A DNA stretch of 35,655 bases from JBOFGK01 sp051649085 (GCA_051649085.1 JBOFGK010000006.1:1-35655); one strand, 5' to 3'. Positions 1 to 7,335 are shown, numbered from the stretch's first letter. The notes: a model not told the origin generated them from the sequence alone. Program-made: numbers and translations.

Positions 1-3000
1 ATATGGACGGCCAAAAAATTTGAAGTTTCGTTTGACGGAAATGGTGGAACTACACCAACCCCAGTAACAGCAATAGTTCCCTTTGAAGAACTGATTAAAG
101 TACCAACTGCTCCAACAAGAACAGGTTATGCATTTGTAGGTTGGAATACAAGCACGGATGGAAAAGGAACGTCATGGGACTTTTCTACAATGGCAATGCC
201 GGCTAAAAATTTCACATTATATGCAATTTGGCAAGGGAATAAACAAAATTTAAACTTCGATGTAAATGGGGGAACAACTCCTGCACCTGTGAAACAAGTT
301 GTCTTTGTAGGTCAATTAGCAACACAAGTTTCGAATCCAACAAGAACTGGTTATACATTTATAGAATGGAATACGAAAATTGATGGAACGGGTGAAACAT
401 GGGATTTTGCAGCTTCAAAAATTGGAACGACAGATACAACGCTTTACGCACAATGGATACCAGAAAAAAAACAAGTTACATTTGAAATGAATGGTGGAGA
501 TACACCAGCTCCTCAGGTCCAAAGTGTAGAAGTAAATGCTCAAATAATAAGTCCATCTAATCCAACGAAAACAGGAAATTTATTTGTTGGTTGGAACACA
601 AAAAGTGATGGTACAGGTAAAACTTGGGATTTTTCGACTGATTTAATGCCGACAACTGATTTGTCCCTGTATGCAATTTGGAATCCGAAAAAATTGAACT
701 TAAGTTTTGATGTAAATGGTGGTGAAACGAGTTCGCCAGTGTCACAAGTAGTTGAGTATAGTCAAAAAGCTAGTCCGGTAACTAATCCGAGAAAAACCGG
801 TTATACGTTTAATGGTTGGAATAATAAAGTTGATCAAAGTGGAACAATGTGGGATTTCAACTCATCAACAATGCCTGCAACAGATCTAACATTGTATGCA
901 ACTTGGACTCCGATCAAAACAGTAGTTAATTTTGATGTAAATGGTGCAAGTAGTCCGATTCCTCCAGAAACACAAGTTGATCCAGGGACAACAGTTAATG
1001 AACCTGTAGATCCAGTTAGAGCCGGATTTAGATTTGTTGGCTGGAATACAGAACTTGATGGAAGTGGAATAACATGGAACTTTATGACGACAGAGGTTGA
1101 AACAACACCAGTTAAACTATATGCGCAGTGGCAACCAGATATTTATAACTTAGTCTTTAATGTTAACGGTGCAAGCACAAAAACACCAGTTGGACAAGAA
1201 ATTCCATTTGGTGAACTGGCAACTAAAGTTACCGACCCAGTAAGAGCCGGTTATGTATTTAAAGAATGGAATACAAAAATTGATGGATCAGGTGATACTT
1301 GGGATTTTTCACTAAGTACAATGCCAGCAACAGAAGTAACACTTTATGCAAAGTGGACTCCTGCTAAATACGAACTATCATTTGATACAGCAGGGGGAAA
1401 TACTCCGCCAGTAAGCCAGACATTAGAAGTCCAAAAATTTGCTACAAGTGTTAAAGCGCCAACAAAAGTAGGTTCAAGCTTTATCGGATGGAATACTAAA
1501 CTTGATGGAAGTGGTAGATCATGGAATTTTACGACAACTAAAATGCCTGCTCAAGATACAAAATTATTTGCACAGTGGGAGACCTTAAAATACAATTTAA
1601 GTTTCAATGTAAATGGAGGAGAAACTGCGACACCAGCTACTCAAACAATTGCATTTGAAAATTTAGCAACTGCGGTAAATACACCAACTAGAACTGGATT
1701 TACCTTTAAAGAATGGAATACTAAGCTTGATGGAACAGGAAAAAAATGGGATTTTTCAAGTACGAAAATGCAAGCTTTTGATCAAGAGTTATACGCAGTT
1801 TGGACGCCAAATGAAATTGAACTTAGTTTTGATTCACAAGGCGGAACACCAACACCGATAAGTCAAATACTTCCAGTTTTAAGTTTAGCAACTAAGCCAG
1901 TAGAACCAACAAAAGCAGGACATACATTTACAGGGTGGAATACTAAACTTGATGGAACTGGGAAGTCATGGAACTTTTCAAGTTCGAAAATGGAATTTAC
2001 ACCAGTAAAGTTATTTGCAATTTGGACACCGAAATCGTATAATGTGACATTTGATCCAAGTGGTGCAACAGCAATTGATATTCCTCCACAGACAGTGGAG
2101 TTTGAAAAAATGATTGATGAACCAACAAAACTTGTTAGAACTGGTTATATATTTAAAGAGTGGCAAACACCTGCGGGTACAAAATGGGATTTTAAATCGT
2201 CGAAAATGCAAGCGGGTGATTTAAAATTAAAAGCAATTTGGACGCCAATTGAATATCAGTTGAAATTTGATGGGAATTCAAGTCCGGATAATATACCAAC
2301 TCAAACAGTACCTTTCGAACAGTTAGCAAAAGAGCCAAAAGCACCTGAAAATATTGGTTATTCATTCACCGGATGGAATACACTCAAAGATGGAAGTGGA
2401 ACAACTTGGAATTTTACAAGTAACAAGATGCCGGCTAAAGATCTTGTATTATATGCGCAGTGGCAACCAAATAATTACAACTTAACATTTAATTTAGCGG
2501 GTGGAGATAAACCACAACCAGAATTACAATCAATCCCATTTAATAGTTTAAGTACCGAGCCGAAAGAACCGATAAAGGTTGGTTATACATTTAAAGAATG
2601 GCAAACACCAACTGGTACAAAATGGGATTTTGCAACAAATAAAATGCCCGGAAATAATTTACAATTAACTGCAGTTTGGATACCGAACAAATATAAATTG
2701 TCATTTGACATTACATCAGGAAGCGGAACGCCGCCGCCAGTACAAGCAGTTGAATATACTAAACTTGCAACAAAACCTGCAGATCCAATTAAAGTTGGTT
2801 ACTCGTTTGTTGGGTGGAATACAGAACTTGATGGAAGTGGATCATATTGGAATTTTAATACTACAAAAATGAACAACAAAGATCAAAAACTTTATGCTCA
2901 GTACATGCCAAAACAATATTTAGTGACGTTTGTCAATAAAACGCCATATGCAATTAAATATTTAAAGTATACCGGTGAGCAAATAGAACAACCAAAAGAT

Positions 3001-3540
3001 CCAAATGTTGCAGGTTATATATTCAAAGGGTGGTTTGATCAAGAAGTAGGTGGTCAAAAACTTGACATTACAACGTTTAAAATGCCTGCAAAAGATTTAA
3101 CAATCTATGCACAATATGAAAAAATAAACTATAATGTGATATTCAATGACCGTGGTAAAGAAATAAAACAAGTAGTACCATTCGATGAATTAGTTAAAGA
3201 ACCAGTAGTGCCGACTAAAATCGGATTTACATTTACTGGTTGGAAAACAAAGATTGATGGAACAGAAAAAACTTGGGACTTTGCAAAAGACAAAATGCCA
3301 GCTAACGACTTGACTTTATATTCGACGTTTGAACCTACAAAATACAAATTGAAATTTATTTCGAAAAATGGAACGATTGAAAAAACAATGAAATACAATG
3401 AGACAATTACTCCACCAAATCCAGAGATCAAAGGACAACGCTTTATCGGTTGGTTTACAACAGAAACGGGTGGTGAAAATTGGGATTTTACAAAAGCTAA
3501 AATGCCAGCTGGAAATTTAACGCTATATGCACAATATGAA
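1..3540 (+). repeat. 16 tandem ~215-225-bp coding repeats (Flg_new modules)
   Basis: The DNA encoding the surface protein is a tandem array of units of about 220 bp. Repeats 5-13 alternate strictly between an FxGW type and an FKEW type. The FKEW copies begin near 1257, 1704, 2150 and 2590, giving a higher-order period of about 445 bp. Repeats 10 and 12 also share a shortened QTPxGTKWDF loop. This suggests that the array grew by duplication of two-repeat units. Confidence 0.85.
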
Positions 3541-3663
3541 GAGACAAAACCAGCTATTGCAAAAACGGGAACAATATCAGTAGGTTTATTTGCACTTTTA
3601 ATATTCATTTGTATAGTAAGTGGATTGTTTATGGCAAGACGCTTTATTAGTTCAAAAAGTTAA
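1..3663 (+). CDS. Giant InlB-B/Flg_new repeat surface protein, 5'-partial
   Basis: The reading frame is open from base 1, so the start lies outside the window and the ATG at 190 is internal. The visible 1220 codons hold about 16 tandem repeats of 70-76 residues. Each has the pattern (L/V)xFDxNGG...P...TGYxFxxWNTKxDGxGxxWDFxxxKMPAxDLxLYAxW, which is the Listeria-Bacteroides (Flg_new, InlB B-repeat) module. The module is a small beta-fold used in adhesins and other surface proteins. The three final repeats are shorter and more diverged. The protein ends with IAKTG (codons 3556-3570), a hydrophobic segment of about 22 residues and a basic tail (RR...K). This resembles an LPxTG sorting signal but lacks Leu-Pro, so it could equally be a plain C-terminal membrane anchor. 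Likely role: extracellular adhesion or surface coat (inference). A good hairpin terminator follows at 3786. Confidence 0.9.
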   Translation: MWTAKKFEVSFDGNGGTTPTPVTAIVPFEELIKVPTAPTRTGYAFVGWNTSTDGKGTSWDFSTMAMPAKNFTLYAIWQGNKQNLNFDVNGGTTPAPVKQVVFVGQLATQVSNPTRTGYTFIEWNTKIDGTGETWDFAASKIGTTDTTLYAQWIPEKKQVTFEMNGGDTPAPQVQSVEVNAQIISPSNPTKTGNLFVGWNTKSDGTGKTWDFSTDLMPTTDLSLYAIWNPKKLNLSFDVNGGETSSPVSQVVEYSQKASPVTNPRKTGYTFNGWNNKVDQSGTMWDFNSSTMPATDLTLYATWTPIKTVVNFDVNGASSPIPPETQVDPGTTVNEPVDPVRAGFRFVGWNTELDGSGITWNFMTTEVETTPVKLYAQWQPDIYNLVFNVNGASTKTPVGQEIPFGELATKVTDPVRAGYVFKEWNTKIDGSGDTWDFSLSTMPATEVTLYAKWTPAKYELSFDTAGGNTPPVSQTLEVQKFATSVKAPTKVGSSFIGWNTKLDGSGRSWNFTTTKMPAQDTKLFAQWETLKYNLSFNVNGGETATPATQTIAFENLATAVNTPTRTGFTFKEWNTKLDGTGKKWDFSSTKMQAFDQELYAVWTPNEIELSFDSQGGTPTPISQILPVLSLATKPVEPTKAGHTFTGWNTKLDGTGKSWNFSSSKMEFTPVKLFAIWTPKSYNVTFDPSGATAIDIPPQTVEFEKMIDEPTKLVRTGYIFKEWQTPAGTKWDFKSSKMQAGDLKLKAIWTPIEYQLKFDGNSSPDNIPTQTVPFEQLAKEPKAPENIGYSFTGWNTLKDGSGTTWNFTSNKMPAKDLVLYAQWQPNNYNLTFNLAGGDKPQPELQSIPFNSLSTEPKEPIKVGYTFKEWQTPTGTKWDFATNKMPGNNLQLTAVWIPNKYKLSFDITSGSGTPPPVQAVEYTKLATKPADPIKVGYSFVGWNTELDGSGSYWNFNTTKMNNKDQKLYAQYMPKQYLVTFVNKTPYAIKYLKYTGEQIEQPKDPNVAGYIFKGWFDQEVGGQKLDITTFKMPAKDLTIYAQYEKINYNVIFNDRGKEIKQVVPFDELVKEPVVPTKIGFTFTGWKTKIDGTEKTWDFAKDKMPANDLTLYSTFEPTKYKLKFISKNGTIEKTMKYNETITPPNPEIKGQRFIGWFTTETGGENWDFTKAKMPAGNLTLYAQYEETKPAIAKTGTISVGLFALLIFICIVSGLFMARRFISSKS

Positions 3664-3785
3664 AATATTAAATAATTAAATAACTGATAAACGGATAAGC
3701 AAGCAGTTAATTATGTAATAGAGTAAGTTAATGCATATTGGAAAATAGCGGTTTATAAGAATATATGTCTATAATAAATAATAAT

Positions 3786-3820
3786 AAAATGGAAATCCTT
3801 TGGGGCTTCCATTTTGTTTT
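3786..3820 (+). terminator. Rho-independent terminator of the surface-protein gene
   Basis: AAAATGGAA (3786-3794) pairs with TTCCATTTT (3807-3815). Inside the stem a further short TCC/GGG pairing closes a TTTG loop after one mismatch. GTTTT follows. It lies 123 bp after the stop codon at 3663; nothing else is recognisable between them. Confidence 0.7.
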
Positions 3821-3922
3821 CAATATACAGTTTGTCTGTTCTTAACAATGTTATTTATGCTTAAATATTCATTTTTGTTTTTTAAAGTACACAAAAAATT
3901 AAAACAATAATTTAGTGGAATA

Positions 3923-3931
3923 TGCTATAAT
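3923..3931 (+). promoter_or_regulatory. Extended -10 promoter pointing into the repeat array
   Basis: TGCTATAAT (TGn plus TATAAT at 3926-3931) matches the extended -10 seen before several genes in this window. No good -35 is visible. No gene starts nearby: an AAGGTGAT stretch at 3961 is not followed by an ATG. Transcription from here would run through the array on its plus strand, antisense to the predicted minus-strand RNAs, and could reach the gene at 5137. Confidence 0.4.
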
Positions 3932-4038
3932 TTAGTTACTAATCACAAAAATCTATTTTTAAGGTGATAAAATAAAATAATAATCTTTAACTAACGAATA
4001 AATAAATTATATAATTTTCAATAAGCAAACATGACAAT

Positions 4039-4169
4039 AAAAAAAGTAGCCAAAAGTTGGGGGACTTTTGACCAAGTATTGTATAAGGGATTATGAAAAA
4101 TAATTTAAGGATTATTAAAATTACTGTTAGTGTTATTAATATTACCTATATGTAATCCTATTTGATTAC
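4039..4169 (-). ncRNA. Predicted small RNA, unit 1 (most distal)
   Basis: Minus-strand cassette. The -10 TATAAT is at 4181-4176. The 5' stem-loop GTAATC/GATTAC is at 4170-4151 and lies at the predicted start. A linker follows, then terminator stem 4074-4047 with a C-rich loop and a seven-base U tract (4045-4039). Estimated length about 131 nt. Two substitutions in the terminator stem become G-U wobbles on the minus strand but would be A-C mismatches on the plus strand, which supports minus-strand RNA. No strong -35; CACAC-GTTC-CACAC lies in its place. Confidence 0.5.
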
Positions 4170-4234
4170 GATAATATTATATAACAGACATGTGTGGAAC
4201 GTGTGAATGAAAAGTGTTTAATTAATAGAGTAAT

Positions 4235-4363
4235 AAAAAATAGCCAAAAGTTGGGGGACTTTTGGCTAAGTATTGTATAAGGGATTATGAAAAATAATTT
4301 AAGGATTATTAAAATTACTATTAGTGTTATTAATATTACCTATATGTAATCCTATTTGATTAC
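4235..4363 (-). ncRNA. Predicted small RNA, unit 2
   Basis: The -10 TATAAT is at 4375-4370. The 5' hairpin TGTAATC-AAATAG-GATTACA occupies 4364-4345 with a perfect 7-bp stem. The linker contains, at 4291-4277, the complement of ATAAGGGATTATGAA, i.e. an anti-(Shine-Dalgarno plus AUG) sequence. The terminator is a perfect 11-bp stem (4268-4241) with loop CCCCCA and six U's (4240-4235). Estimated length about 129 nt. No start codon or open frame is seen inside. The direct repeat CACAC-N4-CACAC (4399-4386) sits where a -35 is expected. Confidence 0.55.
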
Positions 4364-4435
4364 AATGTTATTATACAACAGTCATGTGTGGAACGTGTGA
4401 ATGAAAAGTGTTTAATTAATAGAATAATAAAAAAT

Positions 4436-4570
4436 AAAAAATAGCCAAAAGTTGGGGGACTTTTGGCTAAGTATTGTATAAGGGATTATGAAAAATAATT
4501 TAAGGATTATTAAAATTACTATTAGTGTTATTAATTGTTACTATTTTCAAATGTAATCCTATTTGATTAC
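4436..4570 (-). ncRNA. Predicted small RNA, unit 3
   Basis: Same architecture as unit 2. The -10 TATAAT is at 4582-4577, the 5' hairpin at 4571-4552 (perfect 7-bp stem), the 11-bp terminator stem at 4469-4442 with loop CCCCCA, and six U's follow at 4441-4436, with a second T run beyond them. Estimated length about 135 nt. Relative to units 1-2 the linker has a 6-nt net insertion near the 5' hairpin, which is shared with unit 4. Confidence 0.55.
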
Positions 4571-4635
4571 AATGTTATTATACAACAGACATGTGTGGAA
4601 CGTGTGAATGAAAAGTGTTTAATTAATAGAATAAT

Positions 4636-4780
4636 AAAAAAAAAAAAAAGTAGCCAAAAGTTGGGGGACTTTTGGCTAAGTATTGTATAAGGGATTATGA
4701 AAAATAATTTAAGGATTATTAAAATTACTATTAGTGTTTTTTAATTGTTACTATTTTCAAATGTAATCCTATTTGATTAC
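4636..4780 (-). ncRNA. Predicted small RNA, unit 4
   Basis: The -10 TATAAT is at 4792-4787, the 5' hairpin at 4781-4762 (outermost pair lost), and the 11-bp terminator stem at 4678-4651 with loop CCCCCA. A 14-base T run (4649-4636) follows, within which the 3' end would fall. The region upstream of the -10 differs completely from units 1-3, so its promoter may be regulated differently. Confidence 0.5.
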
Positions 4781-4854
4781 GTATTTATTATACAATTGTT
4801 GTATGTGTTTTGGATGAAGAAAAAATGATTTATTTTTGTTTTATTAAAGAGCTC

Positions 4855-4961
4855 AAAAAGTAGCCAAAATGAGGGGGGATTTGACTACTAAAAGGATTTT
4901 ACAAAGAAACTATTTTTTATTAAGTATTATTATTTTTATATGTAATCATATAAGTGATTAC
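4855..4961 (-). ncRNA. Predicted small RNA, unit 5 (diverged, promoter-proximal)
   Basis: Most diverged copy, yet every element is kept. The -35-like TTGCTT (4995-4990) is 16 bp from TATAAT (4973-4968). The 5' hairpin is an 8-bp perfect stem (4962-4941) with a different loop. The linker carries an anti-Shine-Dalgarno stretch, AAAATCCTTTT. The terminator stem (4889-4861) has a C-rich loop (CCCCCCTC) and a U tract at 4859-4855. A G-U pair in the terminator stem again exists only on the minus strand. Estimated length about 107 nt. Retention of structure despite sequence drift argues for function. Confidence 0.5.
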
Positions 4962-5136
4962 AAACTCATTATATCTAGATAATGTGTGTAAGCAATGAAG
5001 AGCGTATAAAAATTATATGTTATATTTAAAACAAATTTTATTTTATTTTAAAGTAAAATGAAAATTTTTTCTGAATAATTTTATTAATTAAATATGATAT
5101 AGAAAAGCAGCATAAAAATTAAAAAGGAGGATGAAA

Positions 5137-5397
5137 ATGTATATAACTATTGCGTTTAATCAAATAAATACACTTGATTTAATCGTTGATCCTAGTTTAA
5201 AAGTTATTGAAATTGTAAAATTAATTCAAGAGTGTGGGCTTTTAAAGACAACGGATTATATTCAAAAATATGGAATGACACGAATTACAAGAAAAGTAAT
5301 TGACTTGTCACAAACAATTGCAGAACTAGAAATAAAAACTGGTGAAATAATTGAAGTTGTTCTATGTGCAGAGGAAGATTTTTATTCTAAAAAATAA
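5137..5397 (+). CDS. YukD/EsaB-like ubiquitin-fold small protein
   Basis: 86 residues from the ATG at 5137. The in-frame ATG at 5131 abuts the AGGAGG at 5125-5130, while 5137 is 6 nt away, so the second ATG is preferred. The sequence begins MYITIAFNQINTLDLIVDPS, continues with a helix (KVIEIVKLIQECGLL) and ends with the pattern L-x(4)-IAELEIKTGEIIEVVL. This matches the layout of the YukD/EsaB family, beta-grasp proteins associated with type VII (Ess/Yuk) secretion in Firmicutes: a beta hairpin, one helix, and a C-terminal (I/D)xxGD-like IxTGE turn. No WXG100 protein, EssC ATPase or other secretion gene is present in the window, so it is an orphan here. It stands alone between the sRNA-like array and the glucuronide operon. 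Function cannot be assigned beyond the fold. A generic ubiquitin-like protein is the alternative. Confidence 0.65.
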   Translation: MYITIAFNQINTLDLIVDPSLKVIEIVKLIQECGLLKTTDYIQKYGMTRITRKVIDLSQTIAELEIKTGEIIEVVLCAEEDFYSKK

Positions 5398-5426
5398 ACT
5401 TAATCCATTTTATTTTTGCATTTTAC

Positions 5427-5455
5427 TTGACAAAAGTAAATTAGTATGCTAGTAT
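5427..5455 (+). promoter_or_regulatory. Promoter of the glucuronide operon
   Basis: Consensus -35 TTGACA (5427-5432), a 17-bp spacer ending in TGC (extended -10), and -10 TAGTAT (5450-5455). It is the best -35 in the window and lies 66 bp upstream of uidA. It is overlapped by a perfect palindrome, the putative operator. Confidence 0.8.
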
Positions 5456-5460
5456 ACTAG
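5449..5460. promoter_or_regulatory. Putative GntR-type operator, CTAGTATACTAG
   Basis: A perfect 12-bp palindrome with a GTATAC core sits directly on the -10 box. GTATAC-centred palindromes are typical of FadR/FCD-type GntR regulators such as UxuR/ExuR (family knowledge). A 9-of-10 match, TAGTATATTA, overlaps the -10 of the GntR gene at 14455-14464. Predicted effect: repression by steric block, relieved by a hexuronate intermediate. Confidence 0.6.
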
Positions 5461-5520
5461 TAAGAGGAAAGCAAATGATTTCACGGTTTTTCTCGAAAAA
5501 ATAGAAAACTTAGGAGGAAT

Positions 5521-7326
5521 ATGTTATACCCTGTAATGAGTGAGAAAAGAGAAGTCTTTAGTTTGGATGGAATTTGGAATTTTAAATTAGATGCACTTGA
5601 GCTAAATGAGAATATAAAAGATAGTAAATTGAAAGATCCAATAACGATGGCAGTTCCTAGTTCATACAACGACTTAAAAGAAGGAATTGAACATAGAGAT
5701 TTTAATGGATGGGTTTGGTATGAGCGTGATTTATATGTAACAAGTAAAATGTTGGAAGAAAGATTAGTAATCAGATTTGGTAGTGCAACACATAGTGCAA
5801 AATTATATATAAATGGAAAATTTGTTATGGAACATAAAGGTGGATTTTTACCATTTGAAGCCGAAATAAACGAGCTAGTAAAAACTGGAAAAAATGATAT
5901 AAAAATCGCAGTTAATAATATTGTTGATTTTACAACATTACCAATTGGTTTTACGGAAGAAATTGAAATAAATGGGGTTAAAAAGTTAAAAGTTACTCCA
6001 CAATTTGACTTTTTTAACTATGCAGGAATTCAAAGACCAGTAAAATTATATACAACGCCTAAATCTTTTATTGAAGATATCGATGTAATAACTGATTTTA
6101 AAGGTAGTGAAGGATATATTGATTATGAAGTAAATGTAGTAAATCCAGTAGGAGAAGTACAAATTGAATTAATAGATGAAGATCAAAATGTAGTAGCTAC
6201 ACAAACTGGTAGTAAAAACCGCATTGTTATAAATGATGTAAAATTATGGGAACCATTAAATGCTTATTTATATGACATGAATATAAAAATAGTTGATGAT
6301 GGTAAATTAATTGATGAGTATATTCTTCCAGTAGGTGTAAGAACAGTTCGAGTTGACGGAATTAAATTTTTAATTAATGAAAAACCGTTCTATTTTAAAG
6401 GATTTGGTAAACATGAAGATAGCCACGTTCATGGACGTGGATTTGATGAAGCGCTTAATGTTAAAGATATCGGATTATTGAAATGGATTGGGGCTAATTC
6501 ATACCGTACAGCTCATTATCCTTATTCTGAAGAAATGATGCGTTTATCTGCACGTGAAGGAATTGTAATTATTGATGAAACACCAGCAGTTGGATTACTA
6601 AAAGGAATGATGGCCTTCTTTGGTGGAGCGGGAACTGATACAGATGATAAAACAACGTGGGAAGTAATGGAAACTTTTGAGCACCATAAAGATGTAATGA
6701 GAGATCTTGTAAAACGTGACAAAAATAACCCAGCCGTTTGTATGTGGTCTGTTGCAAATGAAGCAGATACATGGTCAAAAGGAACGGAAGAATATTTTAA
6801 ACCATTGATTGACTTAACAAAAGAAATTGATCCTCAAAAGCGTCCAGTTACAATCGTTCTTGTAATGATGTCATTTCCAGAAAATTGCTTAGTAGCACAA
6901 TATTTAGATGTGATTTCACTAAATCGTTACTATGGATGGTACCGTCAATTTGGAGCTTTGGATGAGGCAGAAGCTAGTTTACGTGATGAACTTAAACGTT
7001 GGCAAGCAAAATATCCAGAGACACCAGTTATGTTTACTGAATATGGTGCGGACACTGTTGCAGGAATGCATGATACTACACCAGTTATGTTTACAGAAGA
7101 ATATCAAACTGAATATTATGCAATGAATCATAGAGTATTCGATGAATTTGATTTTGTTGTTGGAGAACAAGCATGGAACTTTGCTGATTTTGCAACTACT
7201 CAAGGGTTTTTACGAGTACAAGGAAATAAAAAAGGTGCATTTACTCGTGATCGTAAACCTAAAATGGCTGCTCATGCATTTAAAGCACGTTGGGAAAGTA
7301 TTCCAGATTTTGATTATAAAAAATAA
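5521..7326 (+). CDS. uidA: Beta-glucuronidase (GH2)
   Basis: 601 residues, against 603 for E. coli UidA, and collinear with it from the start (MLYPV...REVFSLDGIWNFKLD). Hydrolyses beta-D-glucuronides to D-glucuronate in the cytoplasm; no signal peptide is visible. The acid/base is E414 in WSVANEAD and the nucleophile E507 in MFTEYGAD. The C-terminal GNKKGAFTRDRKPK carries the Asn-x-Lys motif that recognises the glucuronate carboxylate, which separates glucuronidases from galactosidases. A Loop-1-like insertion (GLLKGMMAFFGGAG) follows DETPAVG, as in gut bacterial enzymes acting on small glucuronides. The start at 5521 is only 3 nt after AGGAGG, but its N-terminus matches the family. First gene of the operon; uxaC starts 9 bp after its stop codon. 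Confidence 0.95.
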   Translation: MLYPVMSEKREVFSLDGIWNFKLDALELNENIKDSKLKDPITMAVPSSYNDLKEGIEHRDFNGWVWYERDLYVTSKMLEERLVIRFGSATHSAKLYINGKFVMEHKGGFLPFEAEINELVKTGKNDIKIAVNNIVDFTTLPIGFTEEIEINGVKKLKVTPQFDFFNYAGIQRPVKLYTTPKSFIEDIDVITDFKGSEGYIDYEVNVVNPVGEVQIELIDEDQNVVATQTGSKNRIVINDVKLWEPLNAYLYDMNIKIVDDGKLIDEYILPVGVRTVRVDGIKFLINEKPFYFKGFGKHEDSHVHGRGFDEALNVKDIGLLKWIGANSYRTAHYPYSEEMMRLSAREGIVIIDETPAVGLLKGMMAFFGGAGTDTDDKTTWEVMETFEHHKDVMRDLVKRDKNNPAVCMWSVANEADTWSKGTEEYFKPLIDLTKEIDPQKRPVTIVLVMMSFPENCLVAQYLDVISLNRYYGWYRQFGALDEAEASLRDELKRWQAKYPETPVMFTEYGADTVAGMHDTTPVMFTEEYQTEYYAMNHRVFDEFDFVVGEQAWNFADFATTQGFLRVQGNKKGAFTRDRKPKMAAHAFKARWESIPDFDYKK

Positions 7327-7335
7327 GGAGTTTAT

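Larger units (their letters stand above)
4039..4995 (-). repeat. Five-copy tandem array of ~194-210-bp intergenic units
   Basis: Units begin (plus-strand coordinates of the conserved TAGCCAAAA) at 4047, 4241, 4442, 4651 and 4861, so the spacings are 194, 201, 209 and 210 bp. The first four are nearly identical along most of their length; the fifth is strongly diverged in sequence but keeps the same layout. Each unit holds two dyads: a TAGCCAAAAGT / ACTTTTGGCTA hairpin next to a poly-A run, and a TGTAATC-N6-GATTACA hairpin. No convincing protein is encoded. On the minus strand the units read as five promoter-RNA-terminator cassettes, listed separately. Confidence 0.9.

Noticed and set aside
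3129..3608. 159-codon open frame on the minus strand inside the surface-protein gene
   Set aside because: It is a shadow of the repetitive coding sequence, has no ribosome-binding site, and its product looks like a reverse translation of the repeats.
4290..4350. Mini-ORF MKNNLRIIKITISVINITYM on the plus strand, repeated in units 1-3
   Set aside because: The AAGGG is only 3 nt from the ATG, the frame is truncated in unit 4 (stop after 15 codons) and absent in unit 5, whereas the minus-strand hairpins are kept in all units. The ORF is better explained as the mirror image of the anti-ribosome-binding linker.
4039..4995. CRISPR array or integron cassette array
   Set aside because: Units are about 200 bp and conserved along most of their length, with no short repeats separated by unique spacers, no cas or integrase gene adjacent, and no cassette ORFs.
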